This document shows positions 44,713-55,229 of a stretch of 64,000 nucleotides of DNA, one piece after another. The first letter of the stretch is position 1. Every line of letters starts with the position of its first letter. Under the pieces are notes generated by a model. It was given only the letters and a program-made list of their open reading frames with translations. It had not been told where the DNA came from and searched no databases. The translations under genes and the position numbers were made by a program. Source of the DNA: Billgrantia pellis (GTDB lineage Bacteria; Pseudomonadota; Gammaproteobacteria; Pseudomonadales; Halomonadaceae); NCBI RefSeq assembly GCF_008297955.1, contig NZ_VTPY01000007.1, positions 62,001 through 126,000 on the forward strand. Reading direction: 5' to 3'.

Positions 44713-45369
44713 TCAGACGGCCCGCTCGAAGAGCAGGTTGTTCTCCAGATGGATGTGTTCCATCAGATCCTCGCGGAACTCGCGCAGGCCGGCATAAAGG
44801 GCGCGCCAGGTGGTGCAGGCGCCCTTGGGCGGAGTGATGTCGTCAGTCAGCAGCATGACCTGCTCGAGATTCTGGCCGTGGTCGTCGTGCTCGTGGCGCA
44901 TCACCGTGATCGGCCCCTGTGCCTGGGTGCCCATGCCGCTGCGCAGCATGGGAAACAGGATCTGCTCCTCTTTCTGCATGTGACTCTCCATCTCCTGATG
45001 AAGCGTCAACAGCAGATCGGCGAGCCCGTTGGGGCAGGAGACGCGGTCGCCGTGGACCTGTTCCACGCGCCGCGCCATGCGGATCAGCTCGGGTAGCTGC
45101 TCGCGGTGCACATCGTGATAACGGGTGAGGATATGGTCGATCAGCTCGTCGTTGCTGGCCTCGCGCCAGTCGCGCTGTTCGCTGCTGACGGCCGGCAGCG
45201 CCTCGAGTTCGGCGACCAGCTTGTCGATATGCAGGCCAGCGCGTTCGGCGGCCTGGCGCAGGCTGATGCGGCCACCGCAGCAGAAGTCGATGTGGTGGGC
45301 ATGGAAGATACGGGTGGCGCCGGGCAGTGACAGGGCGATGCGGCCAACGGTCTGTTCCAGCAAATTCAT
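44713..45369 (-). CDS. ytfE: Iron-sulfur cluster repair di-iron protein RIC
   Basis: 218 aa from ATG 45369, which has GAGGAG upstream; an N-terminal extension to 45510 would read through the sigma-54 promoter. The ScdA/YtfE N-terminal domain contains [12 protein letters not shown] with Cys30-Cys31 as in YtfE, and the hemerythrin-like domain carries the di-iron ligands in [31 protein letters not shown] and [23 protein letters not shown]. It repairs Fe-S clusters damaged by NO. Divergent from norR with a clear sigma-54 promoter. Confidence 0.94.
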   Translation of the reverse strand: MNLLEQTVGRIALSLPGATRIFHAHHIDFCCGGRISLRQAAERAGLHIDKLVAELEALPAVSSEQRDWREASNDELIDHILTRYHDVHREQLPELIRMARRVEQVHGDRVSCPNGLADLLLTLHQEMESHMQKEEQILFPMLRSGMGTQAQGPITVMRHEHDDHGQNLEQVMLLTDDITPPKGACTTWRALYAGLREFREDLMEHIHLENNLLFERAV

Positions 45370-45406
45370 GTGGCACTCCTCGAAAGGTGAAGAACACCCT
45401 GCCAAG

Positions 45407-45422
45407 AGCAATTGCCGTGCCA
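45407..45422 (-). promoter_or_regulatory. Sigma-54 promoter of ric (ytfE)
   Basis: On the minus strand TGGCACGGCAATTGCT fits the -24/-12 consensus TGGCACG-N4-TTGCW exactly. Transcription would begin near 45396, about 27 nt before the ric start codon. Confidence 0.85.
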
Positions 45423-45451
45423 GTTCTGAATTTTCAAGAGCTTGCGGATGT

Positions 45452-45495
45452 AATGGTAAAAACCACCCGATTCGATTAAGGTGGTTTTTACCATT
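45452..45495. promoter_or_regulatory. Paired NorR binding sites
   Basis: A perfect 16-bp inverted repeat (AATGGTAAAAACCACC and its complement) is separated by 12 nt. Each arm holds GT-N7-AC, the NorR core (GTAAAAACCAC and GTGGTTTTTAC). It lies about 55-100 bp upstream of the ric transcription start and just before norR, as expected for an enhancer bound by NorR. Confidence 0.8.
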
Positions 45496-45511
45496 TAGGG
45501 TCAAATTCACC

Positions 45512-47041
<1,530 letters not shown>

Positions 47042-47251
47042 CCTTCAGTCCCTTTCCTCGGCCGGCTCCGTCGGTGTCCTGCTGCCCTCTTTTCGCGTCG
47101 GTGTGCCAGCTTCCCGGTGCTGTCGCTTGGGGATCAGGCAGTTACCGAAATGCAAGAGCTACCGTTAAAATAAAGGCTACATGTGGTGCTTGATCAACCA
47201 TGCTGCTCTATATATGGTAGCCAAGGCCCCGGTTGGGGCGCTGGCATGGGC

Positions 47252-47265
47252 TTGACGCATATCAG
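47252..47265. promoter_or_regulatory. FNR/ANR-type box before ubiT
   Basis: TTGACGCATATCAG fits TTGA(T/C)-N4-ATCAA at 9 of 10 positions, 70 bp upstream of the ubiT start in the 294-bp gap after norR. Nothing else was recognised in the gap. Confidence 0.5.
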
Positions 47266-47335
47266 TGCAGACAGGCGGCGTCGGGCTTAGGATGAGCGGT
47301 TTCGGAATCCAGTCTTGCTCCATGGAGAGTCGCCG

Positions 47336-47818
47336 ATGTTCCTGCAATCCCTGTTGCGCTTGCCGCGCCCGCCCGCTCCGGTCCACCTGATCCGCGCCGT
47401 CGATCCTCGTGTGCCGCTCACGCTGAAGCGTCAGCTGATCGAGCCGCTGCTCAACCGCACCTTCGCCGGGCCGTTGAGCGAGGGCGAGTTCGATGCCCTG
47501 GAGGGCCGCCGTATCGCCCTGCATATCGAAGATCTGGGTGTGACGTTGACGCTGACCCTCGAGGGGGAGCGCTTCAAACTCACCCGCGAGGCGGGCGAGG
47601 CGACCATTCGCGGCGGCTGGCGCGAATTCCTGTGCCTGGCGACCCGGCGCGAGGATCCCGACGCGCTGTTTTTCCAGCGTCGGCTGGTGATCGAGGGTGA
47701 CACCGAGCTCGGCCTGATGGTCAAGAATCTGCTGGACGGCCGCGAGGAGGGCCTGGCCCAGGGCCGGCTCGGCGAATGGTTGGCGCGCTTCGAACGCATG
47801 GCGCGCCAGGAACATTGA
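47336..47818 (+). CDS. ubiT: SCP2-domain ubiquinone accessory factor UbiT
   Basis: 160 aa from ATG 47336 (MFLQSLLRLPRPPAPVHLIR). The SCP2 lipid-binding domain occupies about 40-140 (FDALEGRRIALHIEDLGVTL, WREFLCLATRREDPDALFFQ, RLVIEGDTELGLMVKNLLDG). With UbiU and UbiV, encoded at the far end of this window, UbiT supports oxygen-independent ubiquinone synthesis in proteobacteria. Here it precedes nrdJ rather than ubiUV, with an FNR-type box upstream. Confidence 0.88.
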   Translation: MFLQSLLRLPRPPAPVHLIRAVDPRVPLTLKRQLIEPLLNRTFAGPLSEGEFDALEGRRIALHIEDLGVTLTLTLEGERFKLTREAGEATIRGGWREFLCLATRREDPDALFFQRRLVIEGDTELGLMVKNLLDGREEGLAQGRLGEWLARFERMARQEH

Positions 47819-47855
47819 TCGATTTGAACTTTTGACCCTGACTGGAGATCCCTGC

Positions 47856-49967
47856 ATGAGTACTTCCACCAAGGCCGTCAAGACATCCCACGAGGTGCCT
47901 ATGCAAGCGCCCTCACGCGATATCTGGGACTCCAAGTATCGCCTCAAGGATCGTCATGGACGCCCCGTCGACAAGGACGTGGCAGCGACCTGGGATCGCG
48001 TTGCGCGGGCCCTGGCCGCGGTGGAAGGCGACAAGGCCGAGGATTGGTTGCCCAAGTTCCGCTGGGCGCTGGAGAACGGCGCCATTCCCGCCGGTCGCAT
48101 CATGTCCAACGCCGGCGCGGAGAACTACAAGCCGGCGGTGAGCCTGATCAATTGCACCGTGTCGCGCACCATCCGCGACTCCATGCACGACATCCTCTCT
48201 TCGGTGGTGGATGCCGGCATGACCCTCAAGGCGGGCTGCGGCATCGGCTACGAGTTCTCCACCTTGCGCCACAAGGGGGCCTTCGTGTTCGGCGCCGGCG
48301 CCGGCACCAACGGTCCGCTGGCGTTCATGGATATCTACGACAAGATGTGCTTCACGGTAGCCTCGGCGGGCGGTCGCCGCGGCGCCCAGATGGGTACCTT
48401 CGATGTCGGCCATCCCGACGTGAAGAGCTTCATCGAGGCCAAGCGTGAAGCCGGCCGGTTGCGTCAGTTCAACCTTAGCCTGCTGATCACCGACGAGTTC
48501 ATGGAAGCAGTGAAGAACGACGCCGACTGGCCGCTGGCCTTCCCGCTGCACGCCGGCGAGAAGGAGGACGTCAAGCCCGAAGACCTGATCTACCGCGACT
48601 GGCCGGTGATCGAGGAAGGCTACAGCGTCGACGCCGAGGGCCGTGTGGCCTGTCGCATCGTCGAGGTGATCAAGGCGCGCGAGTTGTGGGACACCATCAT
48701 GCGCTCCACCTACGACTTCGCCGAGCCGGGCTTCATCCTGATCGACCAGGTCAACCGCATGAACAACAATTGGTTCTGCGAGGAGATCCGCGCCACCAAC
48801 CCCTGCGGCGAACAGCCCCTGCCGCCGGAAGGCGCCTGCCTGCTCGGTTCGGTCAATCTGACCCGCTTCGTCATCGACCCCTTCGGCAAGAAGCCGCGCT
48901 TCGACTGGGAGCGCTATCGCCAGGTAGTGGCGATCTTCACCCGCATGCTCGACAACGTGGTCGAGATCAGCGGCCTGCCGCTGGAGGGCCAGCGCCGCGA
49001 GATCGAGGCCAAGCGCCGCCACGGCATGGGCTTTCTCGGCCTGGGCTCGACTCTGACCATGCTCAAGATTCCCTACGGCTCGGCCGAGTCGCTCGCCTTC
49101 ACCGAAGAAGTGAGCCGCAACCTGGCCATCGAGGGCTGGAAGCAGGCGCTGGAACTCTCCCGGGAGAAAGGCATGGCGCCGATACTCGCCGAAGACTTCG
49201 AAATTACGCCTAAGATGATGCGCGAGCGGCCGGAACTGGCGAAGGACGGCTACGAGATCGGCGACAAGGTGCCGGGACGCATCCTGCATGCGCGCTACAG
49301 CCGCTACATGCAGAAGGTCGCCGAGGTGGAGCCGGAGCTGGTCGCGGCCCTGGCCGAGCACGGTGCGCGCTTCACCCACCACAGCTCCATCGCGCCGACC
49401 GGCACCATCTCGCTGTCGCTGGGTAACAACGCCTCCAACGGCATCGAGCCGTCGTTCTCGCACCGCTACTTCCGCAACGTGATCCAGTCGGGCAAGAAGA
49501 CCAAGGAGCAGGTAGAGGTCGTGTCGTTCGAGCTCGCCGCCTACCGCCACTTCATCGCCAGCGACGCGGTGGAGAGCGACCTGCCCGACTACTTCATCAC
49601 CGCCGATGCGGTCACCCCGCAGCAGCACGTGGCGGTGCAGGCAGCGGCCCAAGCCTGGGTCGACTCGGCCATCTCCAAGACGGTCAACGTGCCCACCGAG
49701 TTCCCCTTCGAGCAGTTCAAGGATCTCTATCTGGACGCCTACGCGAGCAAGCTCAAGGGCTGCACCACCTTCCGCTTCAACCCGGAAGCGTTCCAGGGCG
49801 TGCTGGTACGCGAGGACGATCTCAAGAACACCACCTACGTGTTCGAGCTGGAGGACGGTGAGACACTGGAACTCAAGGGCGACGAGAAGGTGATCTACGA
49901 CGGCGAGGAGCACAACGCGGCCAATCTCTATGACGCACTGAAAGAGGGTACCTATGGAAAGTGGTAA
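47856..49967 (+). CDS. nrdJ: Class II ribonucleotide reductase, catalytic part
   Basis: 703 aa from ATG 47856 (GGAGAT 7 nt upstream). Adenosylcobalamin-dependent reductase, making deoxynucleotides with or without oxygen. Visible are the redox Cys in AVSLINCTVSRTIRDSM, the loop GCGIGYEFSTLR, the core motif NPCGEQPLPPEGACLLGSVN and SIAPTGTISLSLGNNASNGI. The C-terminal reducing cysteines are not here but in the next gene, as in the split NrdJa/NrdJb enzymes of Pseudomonas. Confidence 0.94.
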   Translation: MSTSTKAVKTSHEVPMQAPSRDIWDSKYRLKDRHGRPVDKDVAATWDRVARALAAVEGDKAEDWLPKFRWALENGAIPAGRIMSNAGAENYKPAVSLINCTVSRTIRDSMHDILSSVVDAGMTLKAGCGIGYEFSTLRHKGAFVFGAGAGTNGPLAFMDIYDKMCFTVASAGGRRGAQMGTFDVGHPDVKSFIEAKREAGRLRQFNLSLLITDEFMEAVKNDADWPLAFPLHAGEKEDVKPEDLIYRDWPVIEEGYSVDAEGRVACRIVEVIKARELWDTIMRSTYDFAEPGFILIDQVNRMNNNWFCEEIRATNPCGEQPLPPEGACLLGSVNLTRFVIDPFGKKPRFDWERYRQVVAIFTRMLDNVVEISGLPLEGQRREIEAKRRHGMGFLGLGSTLTMLKIPYGSAESLAFTEEVSRNLAIEGWKQALELSREKGMAPILAEDFEITPKMMRERPELAKDGYEIGDKVPGRILHARYSRYMQKVAEVEPELVAALAEHGARFTHHSSIAPTGTISLSLGNNASNGIEPSFSHRYFRNVIQSGKKTKEQVEVVSFELAAYRHFIASDAVESDLPDYFITADAVTPQQHVAVQAAAQAWVDSAISKTVNVPTEFPFEQFKDLYLDAYASKLKGCTTFRFNPEAFQGVLVREDDLKNTTYVFELEDGETLELKGDEKVIYDGEEHNAANLYDALKEGTYGKW

Positions 49968-50018
49968 CCGCTCGATCCGTTTCCGCGTCGTGAAGACAAG
50001 TATTGAAGGAGCCTGCTG

Positions 50019-50777
50019 ATGGCCGTCGAAATCAAGTCCAAGATCGTTTCCTACAGCGTCAAGAAGGCGGTGCAAGAGGCGCCGCTGGCCGACGAGAACC
50101 CGCTCACGGTACGCATCCCCTCGCGCCCCGAGGGTACCCTCGAGGCCGTGTCCGAAAAGATCTCCTACGTCGGCGCCGAGGGCCGCAAGAAGGTCTACCT
50201 GCTGGTTTCCTTCATGCCGGTGGAGGGCGTGCTCGACGGCAAGCGCGTGGTGATCGAACGCCCGGTGGAATTCTTCTTCCCCTCCGGCCAGCTCTCCAGC
50301 GAGCATCAGTGGATCACCGCTACCATGCGCAGCCTGTCGCTGGCCGCCCGCGGCGGCTACGTCACCCAGGCGGTGGCCGACCTGCGCAAGGTGGCCTGGG
50401 ACAAGGGCCTGGTACGCTGTGGCATGAACCGCTGGGGCAAGCCGATGTTCCACGACTCTGAAGTGGCCGCCATCGCCTGGTCGATCCAGCAGATCCTCTA
50501 CCGTCGAGGCTTCCTCGACCAGGACGGCAACCAGGTGCCGGTGGAGGACCTGGTCAGCCGCTACGCCCATCGCCTGGCGCACGGCCATCCCTGGCAGCCG
50601 CCCACCCCCGAAGAGGAGGCCCAGGCCGAGCAGCAGGCCCAAGTTCAAGCGTCGGAGGCGAGCAAGGGCGACGGTCCCACCGTGGTGGGCCACTGCCCGG
50701 AGTGTCGCGGCGAGCTGATCATGATGGATGGCTGCCCCACGTGCTATGCGGGCTGTGGCTGGTCTAAATGTGGGTAG
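50019..50777 (+). CDS. Class II ribonucleotide reductase, C-terminal subunit (NrdJb)
   Basis: 252 aa, RBS GGAGCC before ATG 50019. It matches the second chain of split class II reductases: MAVEIKSKIVSYSVKKAV start, FFFPSGQLSSEHQWITATMR centre, and a C-terminal zinc-ribbon or redox tail with CPECRGELIMMDGCPTC and CGWSKCG, the latter likely the shuttle that re-reduces the active site. Preceding gene nrdJ is 51 bp upstream. Confidence 0.9.
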   Translation: MAVEIKSKIVSYSVKKAVQEAPLADENPLTVRIPSRPEGTLEAVSEKISYVGAEGRKKVYLLVSFMPVEGVLDGKRVVIERPVEFFFPSGQLSSEHQWITATMRSLSLAARGGYVTQAVADLRKVAWDKGLVRCGMNRWGKPMFHDSEVAAIAWSIQQILYRRGFLDQDGNQVPVEDLVSRYAHRLAHGHPWQPPTPEEEAQAEQQAQVQASEASKGDGPTVVGHCPECRGELIMMDGCPTCYAGCGWSKCG

Positions 50778-50822
50778 GTTAGGCTGAAAATTGGCTGCGC
50801 TGGGCCATACAACACCACCCCA

Positions 50823-50847
50823 CGAAGCCGGACTTGGTCCGGCTTCG
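50823..50847. terminator. Hairpin between nrdJb and deoR
   Basis: An 11-bp perfect stem (CGAAGCCGGAC / GTCCGGCTTCG) with a 3-nt loop lies between two convergent genes. No T run, but stem strength suggests a bidirectional terminator. Confidence 0.65.
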
Positions 50848-50858
50848 GCGTGTTCGGG

Positions 50859-51614
50859 TCAGGCGGCGACGATTCTCGGGCCGTCGTTCTCCGGCGACGG
50901 CGCCATATCGCCGTCGGTGATCACCACGTCGAAGTCGTCGAGCTTGGCGAAGTAGGCGGGGCGGATCTGTCCGATCTTGCTCTCGTCTACCACCAGCAGG
51001 CGCTGCGCGGCGCAGGCGATGGCGGCCTGCTTGGGTGCTACCTCGTGAAAGTGGAAGCAGCTCACGCCTCGCTCGGCATGCACGCCGCCCGCCGAGACGA
51101 AGGCGCGATTGATGCCCAAACGATGGATCGAAGCGGCGATGTCATCGCTGCCGAAGGATTGCGAGGCGGGATAGTAGAGCCCACCGAGCAGTATCAGGCG
51201 CAAGTGGGGCAATTGGCTTACGGCATTGGCGACGTTGAGCGCATAGGTCGCCACGGTGAGCTCACGGTATCCCCCCAGCAGGCCGACCAAAGGCAGCAGA
51301 GTGGTGCCGCAGTCGATAAACAAGGTGTCGCCATTCTCGACGAAACCGGCGGCGCGCTCGCAAAGGCGACGCTTGGTCGAGAAGCGGCTAGCCTGCTGCT
51401 CGTCGACATTGTAAACCGGCGCATAGCGTGGATTGTCGGCCATCACCAGTCGCCCGCCGAGAAAGATCAGCGCGCCGTCGCTGGCGGCCACGTCGCGGCG
51501 AATCGTCATCTCGGAAACGCCGCAGAGGCGTGCCGCCTCGCTGAGGTGCAGGGTTCCGCCCCCGGCCAGTGCTTGCTGCAGCCGGGCCAGGCGGATGGCA
51601 CTGCGGCCTTTCAT
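50859..51614 (-). CDS. deoR: DeoR-type repressor of nucleoside catabolism
   Basis: 251 aa from ATG 51614; a longer in-frame start at 51788 adds 58 residues without family support. The helix-turn-helix reads LHLSEAARLCGVSEMTIRRD, as in E. coli DeoR, followed by VFLGGRLVM-like sequence and the sugar-phosphate-binding domain (TLFIDCGTTLLPL, SFGSDDIAASI, LLVVDESKIGQIRPAYFAKL). Deoxyribose-5-phosphate is the known inducer of DeoR. A TGTTA-N6-TAACA operator stands before nupC, 1.4 kb away. Confidence 0.85.
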   Translation of the reverse strand: MKGRSAIRLARLQQALAGGGTLHLSEAARLCGVSEMTIRRDVAASDGALIFLGGRLVMADNPRYAPVYNVDEQQASRFSTKRRLCERAAGFVENGDTLFIDCGTTLLPLVGLLGGYRELTVATYALNVANAVSQLPHLRLILLGGLYYPASQSFGSDDIAASIHRLGINRAFVSAGGVHAERGVSCFHFHEVAPKQAAIACAAQRLLVVDESKIGQIRPAYFAKLDDFDVVITDGDMAPSPENDGPRIVAA

Positions 51615-51988
51615 GTCCGGTTTCCCAAGGTGTCTTCCTCGAAGGTCGCTTTGGTTGGCCCTATGCTGAGCCAGCAAACGCCTTTTTTCCACTCTGTCCG
51701 GCAGCGAGGCGATCTGTCTCGGGGTCTGCCGTCTCTCGATCCTGCGGCCCTCGGCGGACCGGGTTCGCGTCGCACCGCTTGCCTTCATTCGTTCCGAGCC
51801 ATGCCTGGGCGACGACTGAGGCCGCTCATTCCCGTCGGGGGTTGAGCCGCCAGCTTTATTCAGCGCTTCTTGCTAGCCGATTTTCAGCATTGCGTTGACG
51901 GTAAAATCAGACAGCACGCCATCTCACCCAATGTAACCTGAACGTCCTTTACCGTGTTGATGTGTACTGGAGCAGGGAATGATTTGGT
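51615..51988. other. Divergent gap between deoR and glycosyltransferase
   Basis: 374 bases without a credible gene. A TTGACGGTAAAAT stretch near 51895 could be a promoter element facing the glycosyltransferase. No DeoR-type operator or hairpin was recognised here. Confidence 0.4.
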
Positions 51989-52897
51989 ATGCCTTTGATA
52001 TCGGTAGTGATACCCGTCCATAACGAAGCGCAAAACCTGAAAACGTCACTCCCGTCCCTGTTCCGTCAGGTGTTCAAGGATATCGAAGTGATCGCGGTCG
52101 ACGAGGAATCCACGGATGGCTCCTTGGAACTCCTGCGGCGGCACGAACGAGCGGGACGGTTGCAGCTGCTGCATTCCCGCCATGACGACGGTCCTCTGGT
52201 AGCGTGCAATGGCGGAGCGAACCATGCGGTGGGGGACTGGCTGATGTTCTTCGACGCGCGGGACCTGCTGCTCTTCGATCACCTGTCACGCATGGCCGAG
52301 GCAATAGCTCGTTTTCCCGATATCGAACTCTTCATCAACGCCTATCAGTGCATGAGCGCTCAGCGGGGGCTGATCAAGGTGGCACCGCTACCGCAGGGCG
52401 TCCTGAGTCGACTGAGCGCGCTGACGGCCTATGCCCATGAAGACTTCATTCATCCTCATGCTGCGTGCTTGCGCCGCCAGCGCTTCCTCGCACTGGGCGG
52501 ATTTCCCGAGCGATACCCCCTCGGGGGGGAAGACTATTTTTGGCTCAAGGCGCTCTGCGAAATCGAAGCGATCCATTACGACGATACCGTAACCAGCTTA
52601 TGGCAGGAGGCCGAGGGAGGTTTGGGCAGTAGCGATGTCCTGCCGCCACATCCGGCTCAGGATCTTCTCGACCCGTATCGGCAGCGACTTCCCCGCCGTG
52701 AGAGGCGCCAACTTCTCGCGGCGGTCAATCGCAAGCTGCTCGATTGGGGAATGGAGAACAAACGGCGAGGGCATCCTGTGCGCCCCACGCTCGCGGCGCT
52801 GCGCCTCGCGGGCATGACATCGGAGCTCTGGCCGTTACTGTTGCGCCTGGCCTTGCCGCAGGCCTGGTCCCGGCGGTTGCTGGGCCGCTCGAAGTAA
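51989..52897 (+). CDS. Family 2 glycosyltransferase
   Basis: 302 aa. GT2 N-terminal fold: PLISVVIPVHNEAQNLKTSL, IEVIAVDEESTDGSLELL, and the metal-binding site as FFDARDLLLFDH. A later region GGFPERYPLGGEDYFWLKAL resembles the acceptor-side ED motif. No membrane helix. It is a lone gene between deoR and the deo operon, with no other surface-polysaccharide gene near, so its acceptor cannot be guessed. Confidence 0.83.
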   Translation: MPLISVVIPVHNEAQNLKTSLPSLFRQVFKDIEVIAVDEESTDGSLELLRRHERAGRLQLLHSRHDDGPLVACNGGANHAVGDWLMFFDARDLLLFDHLSRMAEAIARFPDIELFINAYQCMSAQRGLIKVAPLPQGVLSRLSALTAYAHEDFIHPHAACLRRQRFLALGGFPERYPLGGEDYFWLKALCEIEAIHYDDTVTSLWQEAEGGLGSSDVLPPHPAQDLLDPYRQRLPRRERRQLLAAVNRKLLDWGMENKRRGHPVRPTLAALRLAGMTSELWPLLLRLALPQAWSRRLLGRSK

Positions 52898-53009
52898 GCC
52901 CTTCGTCCGGGAAGTCGCGGACACCGGGCCTAACGTCTTCCTGAAGGTTATCGACGAGGTCGTCATGCATCGCGTGACGGCCTTGTTGCGTTCCCTCCCT
53001 GGCGATTCT

Positions 53010-53025
53010 TGTTGGAGTTATCACA
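53010..53025. promoter_or_regulatory. Candidate CRP site before nupC
   Basis: TGTTGGAGTTATCACA fits TGTGA-N6-TCACA with two mismatched bases in the left half. It is 5 bp upstream of the DeoR-type operator. Confidence 0.35.
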
Positions 53026-53030
53026 TTTAA

Positions 53031-53046
53031 TGTTATAACTTTAACA
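53031..53046. promoter_or_regulatory. DeoR-type operator before nupC
   Basis: TGTTATAACTTTAACA has the same outer half-sites and spacing (TGTTA-N6-TAACA) as the E. coli deo operator TGTTAGAATTCTAACA. It lies 100 bp upstream of the nupC start, with a TACTATAA -10-like element near 53073. Confidence 0.75.
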
Positions 53047-53146
53047 TTTTCGCGCGACCTCCGTGCGCTTCCTACTATAACCAAGTGCGCATCATCAGGT
53101 GCGGCCCGTGCGGCGGGTCTACCAGCACGAACGGAAGGACTTTTCC

Positions 53147-54418
53147 ATGACCGCCATCATGAGCCTGGTCGGCATGGCGACGCTCATCGCCATCGCCCTT
53201 GTCTTCTCCTCCAACCGGCGCGACATTCGGCTGCGAACCGTGGGGGGCGCCTTCGCCATCCAGGCCGGCATCGGCGCCTTCGTGCTCTACGTGCCCTTCG
53301 GCCAGGCGGTGCTGCAGACCATCTCCGCCGGCGTCAGCCAGGTGGTTCTCTACGCCAACGACGGCATCGATTTCCTGTTCGGCGGCCTCGCCGACGTCGA
53401 CAGCATCGGCTTCGTCTTCGCGATCCGGGTGCTGCCGGTGATCATCTTCTTTTCCTCGTTGATCGCCGTGCTCTACTACCTCGGCATCATGCAGTGGGTG
53501 ATCCGCATCCTCGGCGGGGCGCTGCAGAAGGCACTGGGTACCTCGCGCACCGAATCGCTCTCGGCCACCGCCAACATCTTCGTCGGACAGACCGAGGCGC
53601 CGCTGGTGGTGCGTCCCTTCATCGCGCGCATGACCCCTTCGCAGCTGTTCGCGGTGATGTGCGGCGGGCTGGCTTCGGTGGCGGGCTCGGTGCTGGCCGG
53701 CTACGCGGCGCTGGGTATCCCCATGGAGTACCTGGTCGCGGCGTCGTTCATGGCCGCTCCCGGCGGGCTGCTGTTCGCCAAGCTGATCATGCCCGAGACC
53801 CGCGAGCCGGTGGACGACACCGAAGAGGCCAACCAGGTCATCGAGGAGGAGGACAAGCCGGTCAACGTGCTCGATGCGGCGGCGACCGGTGCCACTTCGG
53901 GGCTGCGCCTGGCAGCCAACGTCGGCGCCATGCTGCTCGCCTTCATCGGCCTGATCGCCTTGATCAACGGCATGCTCGGCGGCGTAGGCGGCTGGATCGG
54001 CGTCGAGGCGCTAAGCCTGGAGCTGATTCTGGGTTGGCTGTTCGCCCCGCTTGCCTTCGTGCTCGGCGTACCCTGGGAGGAGGCGACCCTGGCCGGCTCC
54101 TTCATCGGCCAGAAGATAGTGGTCAACGAATTCGTCGCCTTCATCAACTTGTCGCCCTATGTCGAAGGCACCTCGATGGTGACGAATACCGGCCAGGCCA
54201 TGAGCGGCCACACCATTGCCGTCCTCTCCTTCGCCCTGTGCGGCTTCGCCAACCTCTCGTCGATTGCCATCCTGCTCGGCGGCCTGGGCAGCATCGCCCC
54301 CAGTCGGCGCCACGACATCGCCCGCTTCGGGGTGAAGGCGGTGCTGGCGGGCACGCTCTCGAACCTGATGTCGGCGGCCATCGCCGGCTTCTTCCTCGCC
54401 CTGGGGGGCGTGATCTGA
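53147..54418 (+). CDS. nupC: Concentrative nucleoside transporter NupC
   Basis: 423 aa from ATG 53147, with GGAAGGA upstream. About nine helices plus re-entrant loops. Family motifs: [20 protein letters not shown] (substrate loop), [33 protein letters not shown] and [20 protein letters not shown]. It imports nucleosides with protons or sodium and leads the deo operon, so import and breakdown are co-regulated. Confidence 0.93.
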   Translation: MTAIMSLVGMATLIAIALVFSSNRRDIRLRTVGGAFAIQAGIGAFVLYVPFGQAVLQTISAGVSQVVLYANDGIDFLFGGLADVDSIGFVFAIRVLPVIIFFSSLIAVLYYLGIMQWVIRILGGALQKALGTSRTESLSATANIFVGQTEAPLVVRPFIARMTPSQLFAVMCGGLASVAGSVLAGYAALGIPMEYLVAASFMAAPGGLLFAKLIMPETREPVDDTEEANQVIEEEDKPVNVLDAAATGATSGLRLAANVGAMLLAFIGLIALINGMLGGVGGWIGVEALSLELILGWLFAPLAFVLGVPWEEATLAGSFIGQKIVVNEFVAFINLSPYVEGTSMVTNTGQAMSGHTIAVLSFALCGFANLSSIAILLGGLGSIAPSRRHDIARFGVKAVLAGTLSNLMSAAIAGFFLALGGVI

Positions 54419-54455
54419 TGGCCTCGATTTCTCTCCGTCCTCTATAGGTGACGTC

Positions 54456-55229
54456 ATGACCGAACTGCAGCAGGCCGCGCGCCAGGCCTTGGCGCTGATG
54501 GACCTCACCAGCCTCAACGACGGCGACAGCGACGCCGTCATTCGTGAACTGTGCCGCAAGGCCAATACACCATCGGGCCACCCGGCGGCGGTATGCATCT
54601 ACCCCACCTTCATCGAGACTGCCCGAGAGGCGCTGGCCGAGCAGGGCCTGGCCGGCAAGGTCAAGATCGCCACGGTGACCAACTTCCCCCACGGCGAGGC
54701 CGACGTTCAGCGCGCCGCGGCCGAGACCCGCGCGGCCATCGCCGCAGGCGTTGACGAGGTCGACGTGGTCTTCCCCTATCGCGCGCTGATGGCGGGTGAC
54801 CCCGAGGTCGGCCGTGAGCTGGTCGCCGCCTGCAAGCGCGAGTGCGGTAGCGCCGTGCTCAAGGTCATTCTGGAAACCGGCGAGCTCAAGCAGGCGGGGC
54901 TGATCGACCGCGCCGGCATGCTGGCCATTGACGGCGGCGCCGACTTCCTCAAGACCTCCACCGGTAAGGTGAAGGTCAACGCCACCCTGGAGGCGGCCAA
55001 GGTCCTGCTCACCGCCATCAAGGCGAGCGGGCGCGACGTGGGCTTCAAGGCCGCCGGCGGCGTGCGCACCGCCGAGGATGCCGCCGCCTACCTGCGCCTC
55101 GCTGAGCAGATGATGGGTGCGAATTGGATCGCCCCGGCGCATTTCCGCTTCGGCGCCTCGGGGCTGCTCGGCAGCCTGCTCGCCACGCTCGGCGTCGAGG
55201 AAGACAAAGGTCCCGCGGGAGGCTATTGA
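54456..55229 (+). CDS. deoC: Deoxyribose-phosphate aldolase
   Basis: 257 aa. Splits deoxyribose-5-phosphate to acetaldehyde and glyceraldehyde-3-phosphate. The Schiff-base lysine is in GADFLKTSTGKVKVNATLEA, the proton-relay Asp/Lys in AGVDEVDVVFPYRAL and FKAAGGVRTAEDAA. E. coli-type DeoC (259 aa). It overlaps deoA by one base (TGATG). Confidence 0.95.
   Translation: MTELQQAARQALALMDLTSLNDGDSDAVIRELCRKANTPSGHPAAVCIYPTFIETAREALAEQGLAGKVKIATVTNFPHGEADVQRAAAETRAAIAAGVDEVDVVFPYRALMAGDPEVGRELVAACKRECGSAVLKVILETGELKQAGLIDRAGMLAIDGGADFLKTSTGKVKVNATLEAAKVLLTAIKASGRDVGFKAAGGVRTAEDAAAYLRLAEQMMGANWIAPAHFRFGASGLLGSLLATLGVEEDKGPAGGY

Noticed and set aside
47190-47197. TTGATCAA as a second FNR box before ubiT
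   Set aside because: The two half-sites have no 4-nt spacer, so the match is to a bare palindrome, not an FNR site.
47913-50693. 926-codon open frame on the minus strand opposite nrdJ and nrdJb
   Set aside because: The plus strand encodes clear ribonucleotide reductase chains with conserved motifs; the antisense frame has no recognisable domain and is a by-product of high G+C codon usage.
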